Assembly: GCF_003945385.1 (NCBI RefSeq)
Contig: NZ_AP018920.1
Span: 5,022,001-5,086,000, forward strand
Reading direction: 5' to 3'
Source of the DNA: Pseudonocardia autotrophica
Lineage (GTDB): Bacteria; Actinomycetota; Actinomycetes; Mycobacteriales; Pseudonocardiaceae
Length of the DNA: 64,000 nt
The notes under the pieces were generated by a model. That model saw only the letters and a list, made by a program, of their open reading frames with translations. It was not told the DNA's origin and ran no database searches. Made by a program: the position numbers and the translations under genes. This document shows, in pieces, positions 24,379-33,185 of the stretch (positions within the stretch are counted from its first letter, which is position 1; the number at the start of each line of letters is the position of its first letter).

Positions 24379-25381
24379 AGCGGATCCTCGGGTCGAGCAC
24401 GGCGTAGAGCAGGTCGGCGAGCAGATTGGCCAGCACGGCGATCACGGCGAACACCACGACGCACGCCTGCACCACCACGAAGTCCCGGGTGTTGATCGCC
24501 TGCAGCAGCAGCTGCCCGAGACCGGGCAGCGCGAAGATCTGCTCGATGATCACGGTCGCGCCGATCAGCGTGCCCAGGTTCAGCCCGACCACGGTGATCA
24601 GCCCGAACGAGGAGTTCCGGAAGGCGTGCCGCACCAGCACCCGCCACGGCCCGACGCCCTTGGCCCGGGCCGTGATGATGTAGTCCTCGCCCTGTAACTG
24701 ATCCACCAGGTCCCCGCGCAGGAACCGGGTGTAGAAGCAGAACAGCGGGAACGCGATCGCCACCGCCGGCAACGCCAGCGAGTGCAGGTTGCCGGTCACG
24801 CTCTCCGAGAGCGGCACGAAGCCGATCGCCGGGAACATCGAGAGCTGCACCGCGAACAGCAGCACCAGCAGCAGCGCCAGCACGTAGTTCGCGACCGACA
24901 GCCCGGTGATGCTGACCAGCATGCTGAGCCGGTCGAACAGGCGGTTCGGCCGGTAGGCCGCCAGCAGCGCGACCGGGATCGCCAGCCCCAGCGACAGCAC
25001 GAACGCCATCCCGACCAGCTGCCCGGTGACGGCCAGCCGCTCCGCCAGCACCGGGGTGACCGGCTGGCCGCTGATCACCGAGTTGCCGAGGTCGCCGGTC
25101 ACGGCGCCGCCGAGCCACTGCAGGTAGCGCACCGGTCCGGACCGGTCGAGCCCGAGCCGCTGCTCCAGCGCGGCGATCTGCTCGGCGGTCGCCTCCGGCC
25201 CGAGCAGCTGCTGCGCGGCCCCGCCCGGGATCAGGCTGAGCACCCAGAAGGTCAGGATGCTGGCCCCGAGCACGATCGGGACCGCCATCAGCGTCCGCTT
25301 GCCGACCATCCGCAGCGCCGGTGATCCGAGCAGCGTCGTGAGGCCGCCGGAACGGTCGCGGACCGGTGCGCCCGCCGTCAC
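24365..25381 (-). CDS. oligopeptide/dipeptide-type ABC permease (DppB-like)
   Basis: This 338-residue inner-membrane permease starts at a GTG overlapping the binding-protein stop (GTGA at 25381). Helices include VPIVLGASILTFWVLSLIPG and YVLALLLVLLFAVQL. The family block ARAKGVGPWRVLVRHAFRNS is the EAA coupling loop, followed by IEQIFALPGLGQLLLQAI. The C-terminus LADLLYAVLDPRIRYG is typical of DppB. The frame is open upstream, but only as antisense-like sequence across the binding protein gene. Confidence 0.93.
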   Translation of the reverse strand: MTAGAPVRDRSGGLTTLLGSPALRMVGKRTLMAVPIVLGASILTFWVLSLIPGGAAQQLLGPEATAEQIAALEQRLGLDRSGPVRYLQWLGGAVTGDLGNSVISGQPVTPVLAERLAVTGQLVGMAFVLSLGLAIPVALLAAYRPNRLFDRLSMLVSITGLSVANYVLALLLVLLFAVQLSMFPAIGFVPLSESVTGNLHSLALPAVAIAFPLFCFYTRFLRGDLVDQLQGEDYIITARAKGVGPWRVLVRHAFRNSSFGLITVVGLNLGTLIGATVIIEQIFALPGLGQLLLQAINTRDFVVVQACVVVFAVIAVLANLLADLLYAVLDPRIRYGSR

Positions 25382-26994
25382 TGCTGCGGCTCCCGCCAGA
25401 CCTCGTCCCAGTGCACGCCGGTGTTGACGACGATCGGCGGGATCTGGGTGGTCAGTCCGGGTCCGTACACCCCCGGGACCGCGAGGTTCGCCGGGGCGAA
25501 CGCGAGACCGAACGGGGCGTAGTGGTTCTCGGCGATCATCTCGCCGGCCCGGTCGTAGAGCTCCTGGCGCTCCGCCGGGTCGACCGTTGCCGCTGCCTCG
25601 TCGAACAGCGCGTCCAGCTCGGGATCGGTGACCCCGGAGAAGGGGCTGTTCGAGTCGAACCGGAAGTTGACGCCGACACCGGCCGCCGGGTCCCACGATC
25701 CGGCGGTCTGCAGCATCGCGTGCCAGCTGCCCCCGTTGAACTCCTGGATCAGGGTGGACAGCTCGTAGGTCTCGGTCCGGACAGTGATGCCCGCCTCCTG
25801 CCACTGCGTCTGCAGCGCGGTCATGACCTGCTCGGCGACGTAGGCGCCGAGCGTCCCGAGATCGACCTCCAGCCCGCCGAGCTCGGTGACGAGCTGCCGC
25901 GCCCGCTCCGGGTCGTGGCCGGTGTAGCCGGGGATCTCCTCGGTGTGGAACAGCCCGCCCGGCCCGGTGAAGCTCTGGCTGACCGGGTACTGGCCGCCGA
26001 ACAGGCCCTGCGCGATCGCGTCGAAGTCGGTGGCGGCGTAGATCGCCTCCCGGGCCCGCGGGTCGTCGAACGGCGCGGCCTCGGTGTTGAGCTGGACGAC
26101 GTAGGGCGAGGTCGCGGGCTGTACCGCCACGCTGAGCTGCCCCTGCGACTGCGCCTGCTCCAGCAGCGGGGTCGTGGTCAGTCCCTCGTACGCCTGTGCC
26201 TGCCCGGCCAGCAGCGCCTGGTAGGCGGGCTGGTCACCGCCGATCGACTGGAAGGTCAGCCGGTCCAGGTAGGGCAGCCCGTCCTTGAAGTAGTCCGGGT
26301 TGCGCTCCAGCACCAGCTCGGAGCTGAGCTGGTTCGACACCACGGTGAAGGGACCGGCGCCGACCGGCTCGATCGCGAAGGCGTCCTCCCCCTTCTCCGC
26401 CAGCGCGGTGGGCGAGGCGATCCAGTTCACGTTCGTCACCGGAATCGCGTTGATCACCGCGGCGTAGGGCCGGGTGAACTCCAGGACGACGGTGAGCGGC
26501 CCGTCGGTGGTGATGCCGCCATCGGCCAGCGGCCAGTTCGGCGAGCAGGTGCAGGGCGAGTCGACGGCCCGGCGGAAGTTGGTGGCGACCGCCTCGGCGT
26601 CGAACGCCGTGCCGTCGGTGAACCGGAGCCCCTCGCGCAGCGTGATCCGGATCGTGCGGCCGTCGTTCTCGATGGAGCTGCTCTCCGCCTGGTGCGGCTC
26701 CACCCGGGCGTTCGTGCCGTCGTCGTCGGCGACGAGCCGGAACAACCCGCCGTAGATCGCGCTCATCTGCGGCACGTTCGCGCCGCCGGTGGTGTTGGTG
26801 GCCGGGTCAAGGCCGGTCGGCCAGCCGCCGGCGAACGCGGCATCCTCCAGCACGGTCAGCTCACCGCCCTGCTGGGGCGGACCGGACGGCTCCGCGGGGC
26901 CGTCGCCCGCGGTCGTGGCCGCCCCACCTCCGCAGCCGGCCATGACCATGGCCGTGGCCAGCAGCAGGGCCGGCAGGTGCATCCGTCGTCTCAC
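25378..26994 (-). CDS. oligopeptide-type ABC transporter substrate-binding lipoprotein
   Basis: This 538-residue SBP_bac_5 family protein determines what the importer takes up. The signal peptide ends in lipobox VMAGC. The family blocks are TRIRITLREGLRFTDGTAFDAEAV-like in the middle of lobe 1 and NPDYFKDGLPYLDRLTF. The start is the GTG at 26994, with GGGAG 7 nt upstream. An unusual SPCTCSPNW segment in the substrate lobe has two close cysteines. This is the first gene of the operon running to 21163. The ligand is unknown; members bind peptides, opines, nickel, glycosides or other solutes. Confidence 0.93.
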   Translation of the reverse strand: MRRRMHLPALLLATAMVMAGCGGGAATTAGDGPAEPSGPPQQGGELTVLEDAAFAGGWPTGLDPATNTTGGANVPQMSAIYGGLFRLVADDDGTNARVEPHQAESSSIENDGRTIRITLREGLRFTDGTAFDAEAVATNFRRAVDSPCTCSPNWPLADGGITTDGPLTVVLEFTRPYAAVINAIPVTNVNWIASPTALAEKGEDAFAIEPVGAGPFTVVSNQLSSELVLERNPDYFKDGLPYLDRLTFQSIGGDQPAYQALLAGQAQAYEGLTTTPLLEQAQSQGQLSVAVQPATSPYVVQLNTEAAPFDDPRAREAIYAATDFDAIAQGLFGGQYPVSQSFTGPGGLFHTEEIPGYTGHDPERARQLVTELGGLEVDLGTLGAYVAEQVMTALQTQWQEAGITVRTETYELSTLIQEFNGGSWHAMLQTAGSWDPAAGVGVNFRFDSNSPFSGVTDPELDALFDEAAATVDPAERQELYDRAGEMIAENHYAPFGLAFAPANLAVPGVYGPGLTTQIPPIVVNTGVHWDEVWREPQQ

Positions 26995-27387
26995 GGGGCA
27001 CTCCCGTTCGGTTCGGGACCGGCCCGCCCACGCGTCGGCGGGGCGTCCGGTCGGTGGTGGGACCCGGGCACCGGGCGATCGGGGCCGCCGGCGGGCGTGA
27101 CCAGGCTCACTGTGACGTCGACCAGCGTCGGGCAGCGTCACCGTCGCGGTGGAGGGCGCTTTCGCCCGGCGGAAGACAACTTGGCGGCACGCCGTCCCCG
27201 GACACGACGAATGACGTAGCCGGGCCTGTCCCATCCGACCCGTTCGTTCGTGGGGCCCTTGTGACGCAGCGCATGGCCTGCGGAGACTGGTCGGGCGGCG
27301 GCTCCGGTCGCCGCACGACGTGGAACGCTGGACGAGGGGGTCGGGCGTGGTGGAACCCTGCAGGACGACGGGCGCGAGGGCCGCACG
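26995..27387. other. 393-bp divergent regulatory region between ABC operon 1 and iclR
   Basis: No gene is seen. It contains the 17-bp dyad-like motif at 27159-27175 and the 15-bp element GACGAATGACGTAGC at 27206-27220, both repeated near other operons of this window. No obvious consensus -10/-35 pair could be fixed for either direction. Confidence 0.6.
27159..27175. promoter_or_regulatory. candidate IclR operator, copy 1 (CTTTCGCCCGGCGGAAG)
   Basis: The 17 bases form a near-perfect dyad, CTTTCGCC-C-GGCGGAAG, with one mismatched pair. Copies with the same length and ends are at 39998-40014 and 61643-61659, each upstream of a catabolic or transport operon. This copy lies between the ABC operon and the divergent iclR gene, the natural place for the IclR operator. 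Binding is inferred. Confidence 0.6.
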
Positions 27388-28203
27388 ATGACGGTGACGG
27401 CGGAGCGCGGCCCCGGATGGGCACCCGAACCGGATCCCGGCGACGCCGGCCGGCGGGTCACGGCCGCGGGCCGGATGCTGGCGGTACTCGACGCCTTCGG
27501 GCCCCGGCACCGGTCGCTCACGCTCAGCGACATCGCGCGCCGCGGCGGGCTCAGCCTGTCGACCGCGCACCGGCTGGTGCACGAGTTGATGGCCTGGGGC
27601 GCGCTGGAACGCGACGGCGAGGGCCGCTACTCGGTCGGGCTACGACTGCTGGAGCTGTCGGCACTGGCACCGCGCGGCCTCGGCCTGCGTGAGGCCGCCT
27701 ACCCACACCTGGAGGACCTGCACCGGGCCACCCGCGGCAACGTCCATCTGGGCGTGCGGGACGGCACCGGCGTGGTCTACGTCGAGGCGATCCGGGCCCG
27801 GGTCCGCAATCCGGTGAACAGCCGGGTCGGCGACCGCTGGCCGATGCACGCCACCGGCACCGGGCTGGTCCTGCTCGCGCACGCCGAACCGGAGTTCCAG
27901 GAGCAGGTGCTGAGCTCGCCGCTGGAGCGCTTCAGCCCGATGACCGTGATCGACCCGGACGAGCTGCGCCGCACCCTGGCCTCGATCCGGCAGACCGGGG
28001 TGGCGGTGGCACGCGGGCAGATCACGGTGCCCGACATGGTGGTCGCGGTGCCGGTGCTCGACGCCGGCGGACGCGTCGCCGCAGCCGTCAGCGTGGTCGT
28101 GGAGGCGACCGACGAGCGGACCCGGGAGCTGGCAGGGGTGCTGACACAGGCGTCCCGGGCGATCTCCCGGACCCTGGGCCCGAGCCCGGTCACCGAACTC
28201 TGA
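27388..28203 (+). CDS. IclR family transcriptional regulator
   Basis: This is a 271-residue regulator. The N-terminal winged helix at about 25-85 includes RSLTLSDIARRGGLSLSTAHRLVHELMAWGALERD. The C-terminal effector domain has HLEDLHRATRGNVHLGVRDGTGVVYVEAI, HATGTGLVLLAH and GVAVARGQITVPDMVVAVPVLDAGG, the usual IclR ligand-binding blocks. It diverges from ABC operon 1 and ends at a strong bidirectional hairpin. The shared 17-bp motif suggests that it also controls the operons starting at 39859 and 61563. The effector is unknown. Confidence 0.93.
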   Translation: MTVTAERGPGWAPEPDPGDAGRRVTAAGRMLAVLDAFGPRHRSLTLSDIARRGGLSLSTAHRLVHELMAWGALERDGEGRYSVGLRLLELSALAPRGLGLREAAYPHLEDLHRATRGNVHLGVRDGTGVVYVEAIRARVRNPVNSRVGDRWPMHATGTGLVLLAHAEPEFQEQVLSSPLERFSPMTVIDPDELRRTLASIRQTGVAVARGQITVPDMVVAVPVLDAGGRVAAAVSVVVEATDERTRELAGVLTQASRAISRTLGPSPVTEL

Positions 28204-28229
28204 GCCGCCCGGCCCTCGGGCCGGGCGGC
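28204..28229. terminator. bidirectional hairpin terminator
   Basis: A perfect 12-bp inverted repeat (GCCGCCCGGCCC / GGGCCGGGCGGC) with a 2-base loop begins 1 base after the iclR stop and ends 9 bases before the stop of the convergent amidohydrolase. It is well placed to terminate both transcripts. Confidence 0.8.
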
Positions 28230-28238
28230 GATCAGGGA

Positions 28239-29243
28239 TCAGGCAGGCGGGTCGATCCCGAGCCAGCGGAAGGTGTTGTGCCACAGGATGTCGTCCAGCT
28301 CGGCCGGGGACAGGTCCAACGACCGCAGGGTGCGGCCGCAGGGCTCCTCGCGCGGCATCGCCGGGAAGTCCGAGCCCGCCAGCAACCGGTCGTGGCCGAG
28401 CAGATCGACGAGGTAGCGCAGGGCGCGGTGGTCGAAGACCATCGTGTCGTAGTAGAAGCGCCGGGCGAGCTCCGTCGGCGACGGTCCGTCGTCGTGCGCG
28501 AACGCGCGCTCGGGTACCGCGGGCTCCTCGTTCCAGGTGCCGCTCCAGAAGTACTGCGCCCGCGGCAGGACGAGCGGGAAGCCGCCGGCCGCGTGGCTGA
28601 ACGACAGCCGCAGGTCCGGGCACTCGGCCGCGGTCCCGCCGGTGATCATCGACGCGGCGGCGGTCGCGCCCTGCAGGCCGACCACATGGGTGCCCATCGC
28701 CGAGGCCGGGAGCTGATCGGTCGGGACGGGCATGGCGTGCACGAACACCGGTAGCCCGAGCCGCTCCGCCTCGGCGAAGAACGGCCGGAACCGCTCGTCC
28801 CCGATCGGCCTGCCGAGCACCGCGGAGGCGATCTCGACGCCGTGCAGGCCGGCGTCGCGGATCTGCTTCAGCTCGGCGGTCGCGGTGTCCGGGTCCTGCA
28901 TCGGGACGATGCCGAAGCCGTAGAGCCTGCCCGGTGCGGCCGCGCTCAGCGTCGCGGTGAACTCGTTGACGTGCCGGGCCAGCGACAGCCCGTCGGCGAC
29001 CGCGAGGTCGTAGCGCAGCAGCGGCGGCATCGGGGTGATCACCTCGGCGTCCACACCGGACGCGTCCTGGGCCTCGATCCGCCGTTCGGCATCGAAGAAC
29101 GCGGCCTTCGCGGTGAACCGCACCGACCCGAACACCAGCAGCCGGGCGTCGGTGCCGTCGATCGCCTCCATCCGCGGGAAGCAATCGGGGCCGTCGTCGG
29201 GGTAGTCGTGGGGCAGCAGGTGGGCGTGTGCGTCGATCAGCAC
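28239..29243 (-). CDS. amidohydrolase family protein (ACMSD-like)
   Basis: This 334-residue TIM-barrel metal-dependent hydrolase or decarboxylase has the complete metal motif DAHAHLLP at the N-terminus (residues 4-8). FVHAMPVPTD supplies a second histidine. FSHAAGGFPLVLPRAQYFW and LLAGSDFPAMPRE supply further active-site residues, including the Asp in GSDFP. These match the ACMSD/gamma-resorcylate decarboxylase-like group. It is the last gene of the 11-gene operon that starts at 39859. GTG at 29243. The substrate is unknown. Confidence 0.9.
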   Translation of the reverse strand: MLIDAHAHLLPHDYPDDGPDCFPRMEAIDGTDARLLVFGSVRFTAKAAFFDAERRIEAQDASGVDAEVITPMPPLLRYDLAVADGLSLARHVNEFTATLSAAAPGRLYGFGIVPMQDPDTATAELKQIRDAGLHGVEIASAVLGRPIGDERFRPFFAEAERLGLPVFVHAMPVPTDQLPASAMGTHVVGLQGATAAASMITGGTAAECPDLRLSFSHAAGGFPLVLPRAQYFWSGTWNEEPAVPERAFAHDDGPSPTELARRFYYDTMVFDHRALRYLVDLLGHDRLLAGSDFPAMPREEPCGRTLRSLDLSPAELDDILWHNTFRWLGIDPPA

Positions 29244-29252
29244 GGCGACTCC

Positions 29253-30362
29253 TCAGTGCAGGTGGGGATGGACCGACACGTGCACGGCGTGCTCGCCGGG
29301 CTCGTCCCCGGCCAGGGTCCGCAGCGCCAGCGCGGTGTCGTCGAGCCCGAACGTGTGGGTGTGCAGCTTCTCCAGCGGGAACCGGCCGGACTCGATGATC
29401 GCGATCGCCTCGGCGTAGCCGCGGGCGTCGACGCCGTAGGCGCCGCGCACGGTCAGTGCCCGGTTGATGATCAGGTCGGTGTTCAGCGGGTTCTCCCGGC
29501 CGCCCTTGAGCCCGGCGAGCACCACGGTGCCGCCGTGCTTCGCGGCGCGCAGCGCCTGGGTGAGCGGGGCGGCGGCCATCGGGGTCAGTTCCAGGACGAC
29601 GTCGGCCCCGGCCCCGCCGGTCAGGTCGAGCACCGTCTCGACCGGGTCCTGGGCGCCGTCCCCGTCGACGACGACGGTGTGGTCGGCGCCGAACTCCCTG
29701 GCCAGCTCCAGCTTGTGCGCATCGGACTCGAGGCCGGTGATGATGATCGTCCCGGCGCCGGCGGCACGGGCGGCGATCACCGAGGCGATCCCGCGCTGGC
29801 CGGCACCGAGCACCAGCACGGTGTCACCGAGCCCGATCCCGCCCAGGTGCACCGCCCACCGGACGCCCGCCCCGAGCGGGTTGAACATCACCGCCAGCTC
29901 GGCCGGCAGGTTCCGGTCGATCTTGTGCAGCACCGCGTTCGGCGACAGGTAGAGGTGCTCGGCCATCCCGCCCCACAGCGACGGCGCGACGTCGGTCCCG
30001 GTCACGCCGTGCGCGTTCCCGCGGTTGCGGCAGGACTGGTAGCGGCCGGTGAGGCAGTCGTGGCAGGCCCGGCACGGCACGATGACCTCGAGCGCGACCC
30101 GGTCGCCCGGCTCGACGCCCCACCGGGCGGCCGCCCGATCGCCGACCTCCTCGATGATCCCGAGCGGCTCGTGCCCTGGGATCACCGGCTTGCCCGAGCC
30201 CATCCGCATGTGGCCGCGGAACATCTCGACGTCGCTGCCGCAGATCCCGTTCGCCTCGACCCGCAGCAGCCCGTCGTCGGCACCGATCGCCGGGCGCGGG
30301 AACTCGCGCAGCTCGATCGTGCCGGGTGCGGTCTGCACGGCGGCGCGTACCTGGTCGCTCAT
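29253..30362 (-). CDS. zinc-binding alcohol dehydrogenase (medium-chain dehydrogenase/reductase)
   Basis: This 369-residue NAD(P)-dependent dehydrogenase has the catalytic-zinc ligands in ANGICGSDVEMFRGH and PGHEPLGIIEEVG. The structural-zinc region VPCRACHDCLTGRYQSCRNRG has four cysteines. The nucleotide-binding stretch is VLVLGAGQRGIASVIAARAAG. The GICGSD and HEP features place it with sorbitol/threonine-dehydrogenase-like MDRs rather than the NDMA-type enzymes upstream in the operon. ATG at 30362 overlaps the SDR stop (ATGA). Confidence 0.9.
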   Translation of the reverse strand: MSDQVRAAVQTAPGTIELREFPRPAIGADDGLLRVEANGICGSDVEMFRGHMRMGSGKPVIPGHEPLGIIEEVGDRAAARWGVEPGDRVALEVIVPCRACHDCLTGRYQSCRNRGNAHGVTGTDVAPSLWGGMAEHLYLSPNAVLHKIDRNLPAELAVMFNPLGAGVRWAVHLGGIGLGDTVLVLGAGQRGIASVIAARAAGAGTIIITGLESDAHKLELAREFGADHTVVVDGDGAQDPVETVLDLTGGAGADVVLELTPMAAAPLTQALRAAKHGGTVVLAGLKGGRENPLNTDLIINRALTVRGAYGVDARGYAEAIAIIESGRFPLEKLHTHTFGLDDTALALRTLAGDEPGEHAVHVSVHPHLH

Positions 30363-31225
30363 GGTGTGTCTCCTGCGTTGTCGGCGGGTCGGGGCAGCGG
30401 GAACGGGCTGAGCCCGCCGCCGTCGAGGACGAGGGTCTGGGCGGTGACGTAGCCGGCGTCCTCGGCGGCGAGGTAGGCGACCGCCGCGGCGACGTCGTCG
30501 GGCCGCCCGGCCCGTCCGACCGCGATGGACCGCCCACGGGCGGCGACCGCGGCGACCGCGGCCTCGTCGTCCAGCGTCGGATCGAGCACCGCCCGGCTGG
30601 TGGCGAGCAGGCCGGGGCAGATCGCGTTCACCGTGATCCCCCACCCGGCGACGTCCATCGCGAGCGCGCGGGTCAGCCCGACCACCCCGGCCTTGGACGC
30701 CGAGTAGGCGGCGGAGCGCGGGGCCGCGGACAGCCCGGCCATCGAGGAGATGTTGACGATGCGGCCGTAGCGCTGCCCGCGCATCACCGGCACCGCCTCC
30801 CGGCACATCAGGAAGGTGCCGGTCAGGTTGGTGTGCAGCAGTTCCTGCCACACCTGCAGCGAGGTCTCGCAGATGTCGGCCCGGTCGGCGCCCTGTGGTG
30901 CGGCGGCGTTGTTGACCAGGACGTCGAGCCTGCCGAACTCCTCGACGGCGGTGCCGACCATCCGGGCGGCGTCGTCGGGGTGGCCGATGTCGCCGAGTGC
31001 GGCGACGGCCCGGGCCCCGGTGCCGGCGAGCTCCGCGGTGAGCGTGGTGAGGCCGTCGTGGGTACCGGTTCCGGTCTGCGCCGCCTGCCGGGCGTTGGGC
31101 ACCCCGCCGGGCACCCGGTCGGTGACGACGACGGCGTACCCGGCCGCGGCGAGGCGGCGGGCGATCCCCTGGCCGGCACCGTCCGGCTTGCCGCAGCCGG
31201 TGACCAGCGCGACCCGGGCGCTCAC
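30359..31225 (-). CDS. short-chain dehydrogenase/reductase (SDR)
   Basis: This is a 288-residue oxidoreductase. The cofactor motif is VTGCGKPDGAGQGIARRLA, LVNNAAAPQG is present, and the catalytic set is NISSMAGL with S, then YSASKAGV with Y and K. The acidic Asp after VVVTD suggests NAD(H) preference. A short insertion after the second beta strand (GGVPNARQAAQTGTGTHDG) is unusual. The gene overlaps both neighbours by 4 nt within the UGSC operon. It probably oxidises an alcohol or hydroxyacyl intermediate. Confidence 0.9.
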   Translation of the reverse strand: MSARVALVTGCGKPDGAGQGIARRLAAAGYAVVVTDRVPGGVPNARQAAQTGTGTHDGLTTLTAELAGTGARAVAALGDIGHPDDAARMVGTAVEEFGRLDVLVNNAAAPQGADRADICETSLQVWQELLHTNLTGTFLMCREAVPVMRGQRYGRIVNISSMAGLSAAPRSAAYSASKAGVVGLTRALAMDVAGWGITVNAICPGLLATSRAVLDPTLDDEAAVAAVAARGRSIAVGRAGRPDDVAAAVAYLAAEDAGYVTAQTLVLDGGGLSPFPLPRPADNAGDTP

Positions 31226-32136
31226 CGGGCACCCCCGGTGCCCGGCGCGGCTGCGGCGACCGCGGCACCGGCGAGGTGCTGCGGGTCGCCGGTGTCCGGG
31301 ACGTCACCGGATCCGGCCACCGTGCGGACCGGCGGCCCCGGCGGGAACCGGTGCGGTGGCCCGCCCTCCACGGCGAGGGTGTGCCCGGAGATCCAGCGGG
31401 CGTGCGCACCGAGCAGGAACGCCGCCGCGGCGGCCACGTCCCACGCGGTGCCCTCGGTCTTCAGCGCGGTCGAGTCCCGGCGCGCACCGCGCAGGTCCTC
31501 GCTCATGTTCGCGGCGGCGAACGATCCCCAGATCGCGCCGACCTGCACGCAGTTGACCCGGATGCCCTGCGGGCCCAGCGTCGTCGCGGCGCCCTCGGTG
31601 AGGTTCTCCAGGCCTGCCTTGGCGACGCAGTAGACCATCCCGGGCCCGCGCATCCGGACCCCGACCGAGGACACGTTCACGATCGACGAGCCGGGCGGCA
31701 GCAGCGGGACGGCGTGCCGGGTGATCTGCCAGGCCGAGGTGAGGTTGATCCGGAGCAGCTCGTCGAACCGCTCCGGGGTGACGTCGAACAGTCCGGCCCG
31801 GTCCCCGGCGGCGACGTTGTTCACCAGCCCGTCGAGCCCGTCGAGCAGCTCGGCGGCCCGGGCGACGGCGGCGGCGCACTCCTGGTCGGTCGTGACGTCG
31901 GCGACGACCGGGACGGCCCGCCCGCCGTCGGCGGTGATCTGCTCGACGGTGCGGCCCGCGGCGGCCGGGTCCCGGTCGAGCACCGCGACCCGGGCACCCT
32001 GGGACGCCACCAGCCGGGCGGTCGCGTAGCCGACGCCGGGCAGCTCACCGTTCTGGCCGGCGCCGGTGACCAGCACGGCGCGGCCGTCCATCGGTCCGGC
32101 CCCGGGCGTGAACGGGTTCTGCAGCGGGCCGGTCAT
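31222..32136 (-). CDS. short-chain dehydrogenase/reductase (SDR)
   Basis: This is a 304-residue oxidoreductase. The cofactor motif is VTGAGQNGELPGVGYATARLVA, with AVLDRD indicating NAD(H) preference. LVNNVAAGD is present. The catalytic region is IVNVSSVGVRMRGPGMVYCVAKAGLE, with Y and K. The C-terminus has a Gly/Pro/Ala-rich tail of about 40 residues beyond the usual fold. ATG at 32136 overlaps the UGSC-partner stop. Confidence 0.9.
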   Translation of the reverse strand: MTGPLQNPFTPGAGPMDGRAVLVTGAGQNGELPGVGYATARLVASQGARVAVLDRDPAAAGRTVEQITADGGRAVPVVADVTTDQECAAAVARAAELLDGLDGLVNNVAAGDRAGLFDVTPERFDELLRINLTSAWQITRHAVPLLPPGSSIVNVSSVGVRMRGPGMVYCVAKAGLENLTEGAATTLGPQGIRVNCVQVGAIWGSFAAANMSEDLRGARRDSTALKTEGTAWDVAAAAAFLLGAHARWISGHTLAVEGGPPHRFPPGPPVRTVAGSGDVPDTGDPQHLAGAAVAAAAPGTGGAR

Positions 32137-33185
32137 CGGGTCACCCCCGCCACCGGCACCGAGGTGCCCGACCAGTCGGAGAACAGCCGCACCACCATCG
32201 AGATGCCGGCGTTGCGGGCCCCGGCGACGGCCAGCAGCAGGTTCTCCCGGCCGGAGCCGGCGAGCAGCGGATCGAAGCCGTCGGCGCGGGTGCCGTCGGC
32301 GAACCGGACCTGGCCGTCCAGGCCGTCCTTCCCCGCCCTGGCGAGATCGGCGACGCTGCGGCCGCACCGCTGGGCCAGCCAGGCCCGCACGTCGGCCCGG
32401 CCGAACCCGGCGGCGGCGAGCTGCTGGGCGTGCTCGGGGCAGAACACGATCCCGGCGCTCGCGTGCCGGAAGATCCAGGCCCCGGTGCGGGAGATCGTGT
32501 CGGCGATGTCGGTGAGCAGCTGCTCGACCGAGCCGGTGTGCCGGTTGTCGACGTACTCGCAGGTCCGCAGCAGGGTCGCGGACACCGCGGACTCCCCCGG
32601 CGCGACGCCGGCCTCGACCGACAGCGGCTCCCAGGGGCTCTCCTCCTCGTTCTCGGCGATGCAGATCTGCCAGCGACCGGGCAGGCCCTGGGTGGCCTGT
32701 TCCAGGGCGTGCGGGTGCACGCCGTAGACGTTGCGCACGATCAGCCCGATCGTCCGGGCGACGGTGGCGTTCGGCCGGAACCCCGGCCCGAACACGCCGC
32801 CGGTGGAGTTGAACCCGAGCGCCTCGCGGACCGGGCCGTTGACCACGATCAGCGGCGCCGGGCCGCTGGTCGACTGCCAGCCCCCGCCCCCGGTGGCGCG
32901 TTCCGCGGTCAGCGCGGCCCAGGCCGCGAGGACGACCGGGAAGTACTCCGGACGGCAGCCCGCCATCACCGCGTTGATCGCGGCCAGCTCGACGGTGACC
33001 GCCCGGTCCAGCTGCGGCAGCCTGCCGATCTCGGTCTCCGGGGCCAGATCGGTGGTGGCGAGGAAACGGTCGACCAGTGCGCGCGACGCGGGCACCACCG
33101 GCAGCCCGTCGGTCCAGCCCTGCTCGAAGCAGTGCTCGACCGCCGCGGCGGCGAGATCCGGGTCCGGATCGATCCCGGCGGTCAC
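32133..33185 (-). CDS. UGSC-associated partner protein (stand-alone form)
   Basis: This 350-residue soluble protein has no enzyme name that I can give. Conserved blocks are [85 protein letters not shown] and the end AVAGARNAGISMVVR. The same blocks form the C-terminal two thirds of the fused protein at 53410-55107, and the last block recurs in the partial gene at the window end. GTG at 33185 overlaps the UGSC gene stop (GTGA), so the two products probably act together, as the fusion implies. No cofactor motif is recognisable; AENEE and the MAGCRPEY block are candidate functional sites. Confidence 0.8.
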   Translation of the reverse strand: MTAGIDPDPDLAAAAVEHCFEQGWTDGLPVVPASRALVDRFLATTDLAPETEIGRLPQLDRAVTVELAAINAVMAGCRPEYFPVVLAAWAALTAERATGGGGWQSTSGPAPLIVVNGPVREALGFNSTGGVFGPGFRPNATVARTIGLIVRNVYGVHPHALEQATQGLPGRWQICIAENEEESPWEPLSVEAGVAPGESAVSATLLRTCEYVDNRHTGSVEQLLTDIADTISRTGAWIFRHASAGIVFCPEHAQQLAAAGFGRADVRAWLAQRCGRSVADLARAGKDGLDGQVRFADGTRADGFDPLLAGSGRENLLLAVAGARNAGISMVVRLFSDWSGTSVPVAGVTR